A DNA stretch of 9,309 bases from Thermoplasmata archaeon (GTDB taxonomy: Archaea > Thermoplasmatota > Thermoplasmata > WALJ01). A program made the position numbers and the translations under genes. The notes beneath the pieces are model-generated. The model did not search any database. It saw nothing but the letters and a program-made list of their open reading frames with translations, and was not told where the DNA came from. Of this stretch, positions 1 to 5,757 are shown one piece after another. The stretch is taken from positions 1 through 9,309 of the forward strand of contig WALJ01000043.1 of assembly GCA_015522885.1 (NCBI GenBank). The letters are read 5' to 3'. Each line of letters opens with the position of its first letter. Within the stretch, counting starts at the first letter, position 1.

Positions 1-6
1 AATATA

Positions 7-67
7 GTCGCCGACCTAACTTTGTTAACTTATATCTTTGATAGACATCTTTCCTCCGGTCGGCGAC
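7..67. repeat. Perfect 10-base inverted repeat, 41-base spacer
   Basis: GTCGCCGACC at 7-16 is the exact reverse complement of GGTCGGCGAC at 58-67. The arms are GC-rich in an AT-rich surrounding. The spacer contains an AT-rich TATA-like stretch near 28-36. It may be the terminator or end structure of a mobile element. Confidence 0.75.
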
Positions 68-70
68 CGC

Positions 71-113
71 TAGTCAGAGACATCATTAGTTTAGAAGGTT
101 ATGTCTCTGACTA
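71..113. repeat. Perfect 13-base inverted repeat abutting the terminal repeat
   Basis: TAGTCAGAGACAT at 71-83 is the exact reverse complement of ATGTCTCTGACTA at 101-113, with a 17-base loop. The outer arm shares its last base with the 19-base element at 113-131. As RNA it would form a strong hairpin on either strand. A likely role, by inference only, is blocking transcription across the end of the mobile element, as end hairpins do in some insertion sequences. Confidence 0.8.
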
Positions 114-131
114 TAATTTCCGTACTCTACA
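113..131. repeat. 19-base terminal inverted repeat, left copy
   Basis: ATAATTTCCGTACTCTACA matches the reverse complement of 9181-9199 at all 19 positions. A chance match of this length within one window is very unlikely (order 1 in 10,000). It contains the small dyad GTA-CTC-TAC. It lies about 20 bases upstream of the MscS TATA box, so the insertion-sequence end sits directly against that promoter. Confidence 0.8.
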
Positions 132-149
132 CAGAGCCCAGCCCATCAC

Positions 150-161
150 AATCTATATATA
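150..161 (+). promoter_or_regulatory. TATA-box promoter of the MscS-type gene
   Basis: The AT-rich ATCTATATATA run is centred about 23-26 bases before the GTG at 180, and no Shine-Dalgarno sequence lies between them. This spacing predicts that transcription begins at or within a few bases of the start codon, giving a leaderless mRNA. Confidence 0.6.
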
Positions 162-179
162 CACAAGCTATCTGAAACT

Positions 180-1661
180 GTGCGCCTACGAATAGTACCT
201 CTGTTTGCCATCCTTATTCTCATGGCCCTGCCTCTTGTGCAGGCGAGCCCGATAATCGGGGATATCGATAATTATTCGAAGACATCGGGTGGTGAAGGCG
301 TACAGTTCACCTGGACATTTTACAATCCTGACAACCGCACATACAGAATTGAAGTAAACTATACTATTCCGCAGGGATGGAGTCTCGAGGCATCGGATGC
401 CAGTTTTGACCTTGAAAACGGGGATTCATACAGCTTTTATCTGAAACTGAAGCCGGGTTCGGATGCAAAAAACGGTGATTTTTCCGTGACTTTCAGAGAG
501 ATTCCATATAACAATCCGACCAATGTAAGCAAGGCTACATATCGAGGTCATATCGACTATAATCCGCATATAGAGATTCGCTCGCTGACATTCTTCGAGG
601 AGGTTCTCAAAGACAATTTCGGCATAGAGATAAAAGACAAGACCACCGCCTTCTTCGTCAATTTTCTTCTGTGGGTCGGCGTAGGGCTCCTATTACTCTT
701 TGTGATGGATCCAATACTGAAAAAGGCCGCAAAGAAGACAGAGACAGAAATTGATGATATGCTCCTCGAGATCATCAGGGGACCGGTATTGATATTCCTC
801 GCTGCTTATGGTTTTGCCTCTTCGATATACATACTTTCTCCTTCACTGGGTATGGTCCTCCTTGTAGAAAAGACATACGATATCATCATCATAATCTTGG
901 CTGGCTGGATAGCGTATAAAGTGTTCAGAGACATAGTGATACACCAGATAAAGAAATATGCGGGAAGGACGAATACCGAGCTAGACGATGCTTTGGTACC
1001 GCTTACGGAAAAACTCGGGATAATAGTGATATTCTTCTTCGTCCTTACTGCGATTCTTGGATATCTCGGTGTGGATGTGACCATGCTGGTGGCCGGAATG
1101 GGAGTCTTGGGTTTGATAATCGCATTCGCAGCCCAAGACACGCTTTCAAACTTCTTCAGCGGCATACACCTGCTTCTGGACCGTCCCTTTAAAGAAGGAG
1201 ACATAATAAAGCTGGAAAGCGGAGAATACTGCGAGGTCAGGCATGTCGGGATGAGGAGCACGAAACTGTACAACACCTTCGACCATGACATGATAATCGT
1301 TCCGAACAATCAGATAGCAGGCCAGAAGATAGTGAACATAAGCACACCGGATGCGAATTTCAAGGTCAGGTTTCCCATGGATGTCTCCTACGATTCGGAT
1401 GTGGATGAGGTGAAAAAGACGATACTCGAGGTTGCAATGAACCATCCGAATGTCATAAAGGAAGGGGATAAGGCACCCTTCGTCAGGCTTGTGGATTTTC
1501 TGGACTCGAACATCAGGTTCCAGCTCTATCTCTGGGTGGATGATGCCATGAACCAGTGGAAGGTCGAGTCCGAGATAAAGGAGGAGCTCTTCAAGAGGTT
1601 CAACCAGAAAGGAATAGAGATATCCTACCCGATAAACATTGTCCATCTGGAGAAGGACTGA
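180..1661 (+). CDS. MscS-family mechanosensitive channel with secreted N-terminal domain
   Basis: A 493-residue predicted small-conductance mechanosensitive channel, which would release solutes on osmotic downshock. Residues 1-21 form a signal peptide ending LPLVQA. Residues 22-125 form a beta-rich, Ig-like outer domain with four N-glycosylation sequons (N31, N52, N60, N115). About five membrane helices follow near 158-176, 201-220, 230-250, 279-297 and 299-325. The last is the Gly/Ala-rich pore helix (AGMGVLGLIIAFAAQ), followed by the family signature around DTLSNFFSGIHLLLDRPFKEGD. The cytoplasmic beta and alpha/beta domains run from 340 to 493. With the N-terminus outside, an odd helix count puts the C-terminal vestibule in the cytoplasm, as expected. 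The GTG start is supported by TATA spacing and by the signal peptide. The family is certain. The outer domain's role (cell-wall, S-layer or tension contact) is unknown. Confidence 0.93.
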   Translation: MRLRIVPLFAILILMALPLVQASPIIGDIDNYSKTSGGEGVQFTWTFYNPDNRTYRIEVNYTIPQGWSLEASDASFDLENGDSYSFYLKLKPGSDAKNGDFSVTFREIPYNNPTNVSKATYRGHIDYNPHIEIRSLTFFEEVLKDNFGIEIKDKTTAFFVNFLLWVGVGLLLLFVMDPILKKAAKKTETEIDDMLLEIIRGPVLIFLAAYGFASSIYILSPSLGMVLLVEKTYDIIIIILAGWIAYKVFRDIVIHQIKKYAGRTNTELDDALVPLTEKLGIIVIFFFVLTAILGYLGVDVTMLVAGMGVLGLIIAFAAQDTLSNFFSGIHLLLDRPFKEGDIIKLESGEYCEVRHVGMRSTKLYNTFDHDMIIVPNNQIAGQKIVNISTPDANFKVRFPMDVSYDSDVDEVKKTILEVAMNHPNVIKEGDKAPFVRLVDFLDSNIRFQLYLWVDDAMNQWKVESEIKEELFKRFNQKGIEISYPINIVHLEKD

Positions 1662-1668
1662 TTTTTTT
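1662..1668 (+). terminator. Oligo-T terminator after the MscS-type gene
   Basis: A run of seven T bases starts on the base after the TGA stop. Archaeal RNA polymerase terminates on such T tracts without needing a hairpin. A second T run near 1702 could back it up. The remaining gap to 1798 is AT-rich and holds only the next promoter. Confidence 0.6.
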
Positions 1669-1769
1669 ATAATCCTGTATCTTGTTGTGCTTTGATACTC
1701 ATTTTTATGTTCTTATGTATGCAAAATCTTTAAAACAATAAACGGTATTTGTAAGGTTTGCAGAAAGTC

Positions 1770-1777
1770 TTTTATAG
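1770..1777 (+). promoter_or_regulatory. TATA-box promoter of the 7TM-DUF835 / MEMO operon
   Basis: TTTTATAG is centred about 26 bases before the ATG at 1799. No Shine-Dalgarno sequence precedes that ATG, so the mRNA is probably leaderless. The spacing favours ATG 1799 over the in-frame TTG one codon earlier. Confidence 0.65.
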
Positions 1778-1798
1778 TACCATAGAAAAGTTAATTTG

Positions 1799-2911
1799 AT
1801 GGACTTCAACAATATATATGCCGTTCCCGCAGCGATTTCGAGTATTCTGTACCTGTTATTTATATTTTTAGTGCTCAAAATTGATTCCAAATCCAGATTG
1901 AACAGAATAGCAGCCCTTTTCTTTGCGCTCCTGTTTCTGTGGAGCTTTACGGAGTGGATGTTACGGTGGTCCGATTCTACGGAGGCCGCTCTTCTCTGGG
2001 CGGAGGGAATAATGTGCGCCATAATCCTCATCCCTCCTGTTGTCGTTCACCTGTCGATATTGTTCCCATGGTCAAAAAAAGAGGCACCTCCTCATATCTA
2101 TGCTCTTTACGGGTTGAGCATAATGTTTCTTGCAGTGCACATCAATTCGAACTTTTTCGTATCGGGGGTATTCGAATATGAAGCAGGTTACGGTACGGAA
2201 CTCGGCCGATATGGGATATTCATATATCTCTATCTTGCAATTTTTGCCTTAATTGCCATTCTTGTCTGTATGAAGCACTATGCGGAGGCAGATTCGAAAA
2301 TCGCTCTGAACCAGTTAAGATTGCTCATAACGGGTTTTTCAGTAACATATTTTTTCGTGCTTTTTACAGGTCTCATACCCTATTTTTATAACTTTGAAAG
2401 TGCATATCCATGGACAACGCCTTCCTTTATAATAATGGGTCTTGTGCTGCTTTACGATATAAAAAAATACCATGTCCTCCTTCCGGAGGCAAAAGAAGAA
2501 GTATCATCCGGAAAACCAAGAGAAAGCAGAGGTATAGAGATAATGCCCAGAGAAGAAGCCTTACCGAGGTTCTACGAAGAAGTGTCTTCGGGTAAGAAAG
2601 GGATCTGCCTGACTGCCAGAAACCCCGCCGAAGTAAGGGAAGAGCTGGATGTGAAGAAGGTTCCCGTTGTCGATATAAAGGATGTCTGCGGAAAGCACGG
2701 AGACATCACTGCGGAAAGACGGGACCTCATACCTTTCATCATAACGGATGCGGTCATGGAGAAAAATACGGTTCTCCTTCTGGACGGAATGGAAGGCATA
2801 TTTACAAAGAACGAATTCACGGAGTTTGTCGGTGAAATGAAGGAACTGGAAATGAAGAGCAATATGCTGATAGTATCGCTTTCCAGAGAGGATTATATGA
2901 ATCATTTGTGA
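1799..2911 (+). CDS. Seven-helix membrane protein with C-terminal DUF835 domain
   Basis: A 370-residue protein. About seven hydrophobic helices lie near residues 7-27, 36-55, 66-90, 101-120, 138-158, 172-196 and 206-223. They resemble the 7TM sensor modules placed before some histidine kinases. A charged linker (224-253) leads to a cytoplasmic DUF835 domain (about 254-370) with GICLTARNP at 268-276 and VLLLDGMEGIF at 325-335. The second pattern matches the soluble DUF835 protein at 3784-4515 (VMLIDGIEYLV). No kinase H, N or G boxes are present, so this is not a histidine kinase. The DUF835 part ends slightly early compared with the other protein. MEMO follows after 44 bases with its own ribosome site, so the two are likely co-transcribed. 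The ligand and output are unknown; sensing or signalling is inferred from architecture only. Confidence 0.85.
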   Translation: MDFNNIYAVPAAISSILYLLFIFLVLKIDSKSRLNRIAALFFALLFLWSFTEWMLRWSDSTEAALLWAEGIMCAIILIPPVVVHLSILFPWSKKEAPPHIYALYGLSIMFLAVHINSNFFVSGVFEYEAGYGTELGRYGIFIYLYLAIFALIAILVCMKHYAEADSKIALNQLRLLITGFSVTYFFVLFTGLIPYFYNFESAYPWTTPSFIIMGLVLLYDIKKYHVLLPEAKEEVSSGKPRESRGIEIMPREEALPRFYEEVSSGKKGICLTARNPAEVREELDVKKVPVVDIKDVCGKHGDITAERRDLIPFIITDAVMEKNTVLLLDGMEGIFTKNEFTEFVGEMKELEMKSNMLIVSLSREDYMNHL

Positions 2912-2941
2912 CAGGATAAGAGAAAATAAAAAATACCAAAA

Positions 2942-2949
2942 GGAGATGA
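2942..2949 (+). promoter_or_regulatory. Ribosome binding site of the MEMO gene
   Basis: GGAGATGA lies six bases before the ATG at 2956 and is a strong match to the archaeal anti-16S sequence. No TATA box is clear in the 44-base gap. Both facts fit an internal operon gene, in contrast to the leaderless first genes nearby. Confidence 0.75.
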
Positions 2950-2955
2950 CAGGGC

Positions 2956-3783
2956 ATGCGCTATCCGAGAGTGGCCGGTCAGTTCTACCCCGCAGATAAA
3001 GACGAGTTGAGGAGGCAGATAGAGGCATCTTTCCTTCACTCGATAGGTCCGGGCAGCATACCTGCGGTGAAGCACGGTGGAAATCTTCTGGCTGTTATGG
3101 CACCCCACGCAGGTTATGCCTTTTCAGGGCCCGTGGCAGCGCATTCATATAAAGCCGTGGCCGAAAGCTTTCCCGAGAACGGCACTTTTGTTATAATAGG
3201 ACCAAATCATACGGGTTACGGCTCGTCAATCGCTCTGACAACACAGGACTGGACAATGCCTTTCGGAGAAGTCAGGATAGACACGGAACTTGCCGAGAAT
3301 CTCATACGCGCAGGCATTTTTGACGACATCTCCTCTCACAGATACGAGCACAGCGTTGAGGTGCAGTTACCGTTCATCCAGTATTTTTCTCGGAACTTCG
3401 ACTTTGTTCCCATAGTTATGATGGACCAGAGCATGAAGTCCGCAATCAGAGTCGGGAAGATACTGGGGAAAGCCATAGCCAAACATCATAAAAGGGTCAT
3501 CATAGTCGCATCAACGGATTTCTCTCACTATGTCCCGAAGGAAAGGGCATATAAGCACGATGCTCTCGCTCTTGACAGGATACAGGCACTGGATGTCGAA
3601 GGACTCTATAAAACCCTGAGAAAGCACAACATAACGATGTGCGGCTACGGTCCTGTCTCGGCCACGATAGAAGCCATAAAGAACAGGGTCAAAGAATCCA
3701 AGATTCTCAAATATGCCACATCGGGAGATGTCATGCCGATGGGTGATGTCGTGGGGTATGGGAGCGCTGCGTGGTGGGGATAA
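2956..3783 (+). CDS. MEMO1-family protein (AmmeMemoRadiSam system protein B type)
   Basis: A 275-residue single-domain protein matching the MEMO family along its whole length. Family features seen are MRYPRVAGQFYP at the N-terminus, APHAGYAFSG (H51), GPNHTG (H85), EHSVEVQLPF (131-140), STDFSHY (H191) and CGYGP (C229). H51, H85, H191 and C229 correspond to the three His and one Cys that form the metal site in human MEMO1, so the pocket looks intact. MEMO is related in fold to class III extradiol dioxygenases. In prokaryotes it is often linked to an AMMECR1 domain and a radical SAM protein; neither is in this window. The biochemical role in archaea is not settled. The gene sits behind the 7TM-DUF835 gene, and its TAA directly abuts the stop of the convergent DUF835 gene. 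Confidence 0.95.
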   Translation: MRYPRVAGQFYPADKDELRRQIEASFLHSIGPGSIPAVKHGGNLLAVMAPHAGYAFSGPVAAHSYKAVAESFPENGTFVIIGPNHTGYGSSIALTTQDWTMPFGEVRIDTELAENLIRAGIFDDISSHRYEHSVEVQLPFIQYFSRNFDFVPIVMMDQSMKSAIRVGKILGKAIAKHHKRVIIVASTDFSHYVPKERAYKHDALALDRIQALDVEGLYKTLRKHNITMCGYGPVSATIEAIKNRVKESKILKYATSGDVMPMGDVVGYGSAAWWG

Positions 3784-4515
3784 TTACACCTCAATGACAT
3801 CTGTCATCTCCCTTTCGAGTGTGCTCATCTCGGTAGCTTCCAGACTATTCGGGGATATGGTAATTATCAGATATGCTTCGTACTTCTCCAGAATGTCGCT
3901 CAATTTCTGAATGAAGCGCATCACGGCTCTGAAATCGTTCTGGCTCACCAGATACTCTATTCCGTCTATAAGCATTACGGAGTTTCCGTTCTCTTCCATA
4001 TACGATATTATTTTTTCGTAGAGAGAGGAGAGATTCGCGGAGGATATGGAGCTCTCGCTTGTTCCGAGGGCCGATGAGAGCATCCCCGGGGAGCCCTCTT
4101 TTTTCCCAAGCCTGAGAAGAGTGAAGTTTTCCAGCCCGTACTTCTCCTTAAGAACCCTTCCGCTCTTTCTCGTTACGCATATCCCTTTTTTCTTCTCTTT
4201 CATAATCATGTATCTGAATATGGCATAGCTGGCATCGGGACTGTGCTCTTTTATCAGGTAGCTGCAGCCTTCTATGAGTTCTTCCGGCCCGCTTGAGCTT
4301 TTGACCCCCGCATCTTCCGCTATCCCGAGCTCTTTTTTCAGCAGTTCCACCTGAGCATCGCTCCTCTGTTCTATGGTCGCCAGCTTGCTCTTTATCATCA
4401 TTCTCAATTCCGCAACGGAATACCCTGACCCACCGTCCTTCAGTATCTCGTTCCACGCTTCCTTCAGTCCTTTTTTATAGCCTTTCCTGAAGTATTCCAC
4501 TCTTTCGTCGGTCAT
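3784..4515 (-). CDS. Soluble DUF835 domain protein
   Basis: A 243-residue protein without signal peptide or membrane helices. Residues 1-75 are charged and helical, possibly coiled, with two Lys-rich patches. Residues about 85-237 form a full DUF835 domain: SYLIKEHSPDASYAIFRYMI, then GICVTRKSGRVLKEKYGL (111-128), VMLIDGIEYLVSQNDF (180-195), and a closing LIITISPNSLEATEMSTLERE pattern. The strand ending in Asp (IDG) followed by a strand ending in small residues (ITIS) looks like the Walker B half of a RecA/KaiC-type fold. There is no Walker A, so nucleotide binding is not supported. DUF835 proteins are archaeal and their function is unknown to me. The start is set by TATA spacing. The stop abuts the MEMO stop with no gap. 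Confidence 0.88.
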   Translation of the reverse strand: MTDERVEYFRKGYKKGLKEAWNEILKDGGSGYSVAELRMMIKSKLATIEQRSDAQVELLKKELGIAEDAGVKSSSGPEELIEGCSYLIKEHSPDASYAIFRYMIMKEKKKGICVTRKSGRVLKEKYGLENFTLLRLGKKEGSPGMLSSALGTSESSISSANLSSLYEKIISYMEENGNSVMLIDGIEYLVSQNDFRAVMRFIQKLSDILEKYEAYLIITISPNSLEATEMSTLEREMTDVIEV

Positions 4516-4524
4516 CGCTATCCC

Positions 4525-4539
4525 ATCCTTTTAAAGGAT
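4525..4539. promoter_or_regulatory. Palindrome between TATA box and start of the DUF835 gene, possible operator
   Basis: ATCCTTT-T-AAAGGAT is a seven-base inverted repeat around a single base. It lies between the minus-strand TATA box and the ATG at 4515, where archaeal repressors often bind to block polymerase recruitment. The AAAGGATGGGAT on the transcript strand might also pair weakly with 16S rRNA, so a translation signal cannot be ruled out. Confidence 0.45.
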
Positions 4540-4546
4540 ATAAAAG
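4539..4546 (-). promoter_or_regulatory. TATA-box promoter of the soluble DUF835 gene
   Basis: On the minus strand CTTTTATA is centred about 27 bases before the ATG at 4515, which predicts a leaderless transcript. It stands back to back with the promoter of the JAMM gene. Confidence 0.65.
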
Positions 4547-4560
4547 TTTGGTGGGAAACC

Positions 4561-4568
4561 CATATATC
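4561..4568 (+). promoter_or_regulatory. TATA-box promoter of the JAMM protease gene
   Basis: CATATATC is centred about 24 bases before the GTG at 4589 and no Shine-Dalgarno sequence intervenes. The two divergent TATA boxes are about 14 bases apart, so factor binding at one could affect the other. Confidence 0.55.
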
Positions 4569-4588
4569 ATACCTGACTATCTCAGTCC

Positions 4589-4957
4589 GTGAAAGTCTAT
4601 GCAATAAAGAGGCAGACGCTGAAAATGGCCCTCGAAGTGGCGAAGGACAATTACCCGAAGGAGTTCGCAGCGATGCTCAGGGCAAGGGACGGGGTGATAA
4701 TAGAACTCCTGTTCATTCCGGGGAGCATAGGCTCGGATAGGAGCGCGATGATACCCTTTTACATGAAACCGGTGGATTTCTCCATAGTCGGGGTTATCCA
4801 CAGCCATCCTTCGCCCAATACCACACCGTCGCAGGCGGACATAGCGCTCTTTGGCAGGTCCGGAGATGTCCACATAATTCTGGGATATCCGTATACTGAA
4901 TACAGCTGGGCGGCCTACGACCGAATGGGAAATCCGATAAAGCTGAAAATCATATAA
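4589..4957 (+). CDS. JAMM/MPN-domain metalloprotease (Mov34/PAD1 family)
   Basis: A 122-residue single MPN domain, the usual length for free-standing archaeal JAMM proteins. The full zinc site is present: Glu25 in YPKEFAAML, then HSHPSPNTTPSQAD, giving His71, Ser72, His73, Ser81 and Asp84 in the E...HS-H-x7-S-x2-D pattern. The enzyme is therefore predicted active. Characterised archaeal JAMM proteases remove ubiquitin-like SAMP modifiers from proteins or from MoaD-like partners. The substrate here is unknown, and no SAMP or E1-like gene is nearby. The GTG start is supported by the TATA spacing and by the conserved first strand (VYAIKRQTL). The stop TAA directly abuts the stop of convergent aIF2-beta. 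Confidence 0.93.
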   Translation: MKVYAIKRQTLKMALEVAKDNYPKEFAAMLRARDGVIIELLFIPGSIGSDRSAMIPFYMKPVDFSIVGVIHSHPSPNTTPSQADIALFGRSGDVHIILGYPYTEYSWAAYDRMGNPIKLKII

Positions 4958-5587
4958 TCAAGGAACGACTCGGCCGAAAGCGTTCGTCCCGTTTATCTTG
5001 TCTATTCTCACTTTTACCCTCGTGCCTTTCTTTGATGCACCTTTTACATATACAACGAATTTTCCCATTTTTGCTATGCCGTCCCCTCTTCTTCCCACAC
5101 CTTCTATGGTGACTTCATAGGTGTTCCCCTCGGATATAAGGTCCTTCGGCTGTGCCTTCGGCTGTGATTTTCTCACCATCACCGGCCTTTTGGCACCGCA
5201 TGCCTCGCATTTTAGCATAAGTACCCTGCCCTCTCTTATGAGCTCGGTATCCGGTCTTCCGCACTCGGAACATATGACATAGGTCTCCACATAGGAGTTG
5301 AACCTGCCCTGTATCTGTGTGTGCCCTATCTTTGACTTTAAGACCGCCCTTCTTCCGTCTATATCGCCGGCGGTTCCGAATTCCCTCAGAAGATATTTCA
5401 GGACATCCTTGGGCTCTCTCCTTATCTTTTCGCAGACCTCGACGAAATTCCGTATTATGGTAATTTTTCCCTCGTTTATGACCTCCACTTGAGGTATTTC
5501 GAACCTTTCACCCGACTTCACTGTCTCGGGCAGTGAGGCGTAGGCGGTTTCAAGCAGGTCATCGTAATTGAGCTCTTCTTCGTCCAT
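4958..5587 (-). CDS. eif2b: Translation initiation factor aIF2-beta with C-terminal TRAM domain
   Basis: A 209-residue beta subunit of archaeal IF2, the GTP-dependent carrier of initiator Met-tRNA to the small ribosomal subunit. Residues 1-20 form the short helix that docks on the gamma subunit (YDDLLETAYASLP). Residues 25-100 form the central alpha/beta domain, including the FGTAGDIDG and GRFNSYVE patterns. A zinc ribbon uses C106-x2-C109 and C127-x2-C130. After a Lys/Pro/Gln linker, residues about 148-208 form a TRAM domain (YEVTIEGVGRRGDGIAKMGKFVVYVKGA), a small RNA-binding barrel. The basic aIF2-beta is about 140 residues; TRAM-bearing versions occur in haloarchaea and methanogens, so the fusion is known. 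It starts at a leaderless ATG and is divergent from nop5. Confidence 0.96.
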   Translation of the reverse strand: MDEEELNYDDLLETAYASLPETVKSGERFEIPQVEVINEGKITIIRNFVEVCEKIRREPKDVLKYLLREFGTAGDIDGRRAVLKSKIGHTQIQGRFNSYVETYVICSECGRPDTELIREGRVLMLKCEACGAKRPVMVRKSQPKAQPKDLISEGNTYEVTIEGVGRRGDGIAKMGKFVVYVKGASKKGTRVKVRIDKINGTNAFGRVVP

Positions 5588-5608
5588 GTTTGCACAATCT
5601 CGGGCTGA

Positions 5609-5616
5609 TACTTAAA
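5609..5616 (-). promoter_or_regulatory. TATA-box promoter of aIF2-beta
   Basis: On the minus strand TTTAAGTA is centred about 25 bases before the ATG at 5587. There is no Shine-Dalgarno sequence in between, so a leaderless mRNA is predicted. The box overlaps the stop codon of the coding relic at 5612-5722. Confidence 0.6.
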
Positions 5617-5722
5617 CCTGACGAAAAACATCATACATCGAGTATCTCCCGATTTCCCACGGAGAGGTGTTGCTTATGAATTTCTCCAGTTCGCCCCCTT
5701 CGATCGCGTCCAGAAAGCTCTC
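5612..5722 (-). pseudogene. 36-codon coding relic, C-terminus of an unidentified protein
   Basis: On the minus strand an open stretch follows a TGA at 5725-5723 and ends at TAA 5614-5612. It reads ESFLDAIEGGELEKFISN, then TSPWEIGRYSMYDVFRQV. The composition (amphipathic, acidic, with GGELEKFI and PWEIGRYSMYD) looks like a real protein end rather than random intergenic sequence. No usable start precedes it except a late ATG, and the upstream side runs into the nop5 promoter. I read it as the remains of a gene that once preceded aIF2-beta. I do not recognise the family. The alternative is chance, since 36 codons is short. Confidence 0.3.
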
Positions 5723-5730
5723 TCAAAACC

Positions 5731-5738
5731 TTTAATTA
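5731..5738 (+). promoter_or_regulatory. TATA-box promoter of the nop5-tiaS operon
   Basis: TTTAATTA, preceded by the BRE-like AAAACC, is centred about 24 bases before the GTG at 5758. The transcript is predicted to be leaderless. Confidence 0.65.
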
Positions 5739-5757
5739 CACCTGCCTATGCGACCGT

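Larger units (their letters stand above)
1..131. mobile_element. Probable right-hand end of an insertion-sequence copy (partial)
   Basis: This stretch ends in the 19-base sequence ATAATTTCCGTACTCTACA (113-131). The same sequence appears in inverted orientation at 9181-9199, where it precedes a likely transposase start. Read inward it begins TGT, as terminal repeats of IS481-type elements commonly do. Inside the first 19 bases the two ends differ, so this looks like the opposite end of a second copy rather than the same end inverted. Two strong inverted repeats fill the rest. I could not recognise a transposase C-terminus in any frame, so either the gene ends before the window or this is a short non-coding derivative. 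The element identity is inferred; the shared 19-mer is observed. Confidence 0.5.

Noticed and set aside
71..113. Box C/D guide RNA (TGATG and CTGA seen on the minus strand)
   Set aside because: The C-like and D-like boxes are only a few bases apart, with no room for a guide; the symmetry is explained by the inverted repeat.
1..131. CRISPR repeat remnant
   Set aside because: Only one copy of each motif on this side, with no regular spacing and no cas gene in the window.
1..195. A plus-strand frame open from base 1 through 195
   Set aside because: It runs through both inverted repeats, the 19-mer and the MscS promoter, and its product does not look like a protein or a transposase C-terminus.
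806..1646. Long minus-strand open frames opposite the MscS-type gene
   Set aside because: They are antisense to a well-supported channel gene and their products show no recognisable domain.
1799..2911. Histidine kinase, because of the 7TM N-terminus
   Set aside because: The C-terminal part has no phospho-acceptor His box and no ATPase N or G boxes; it matches DUF835.
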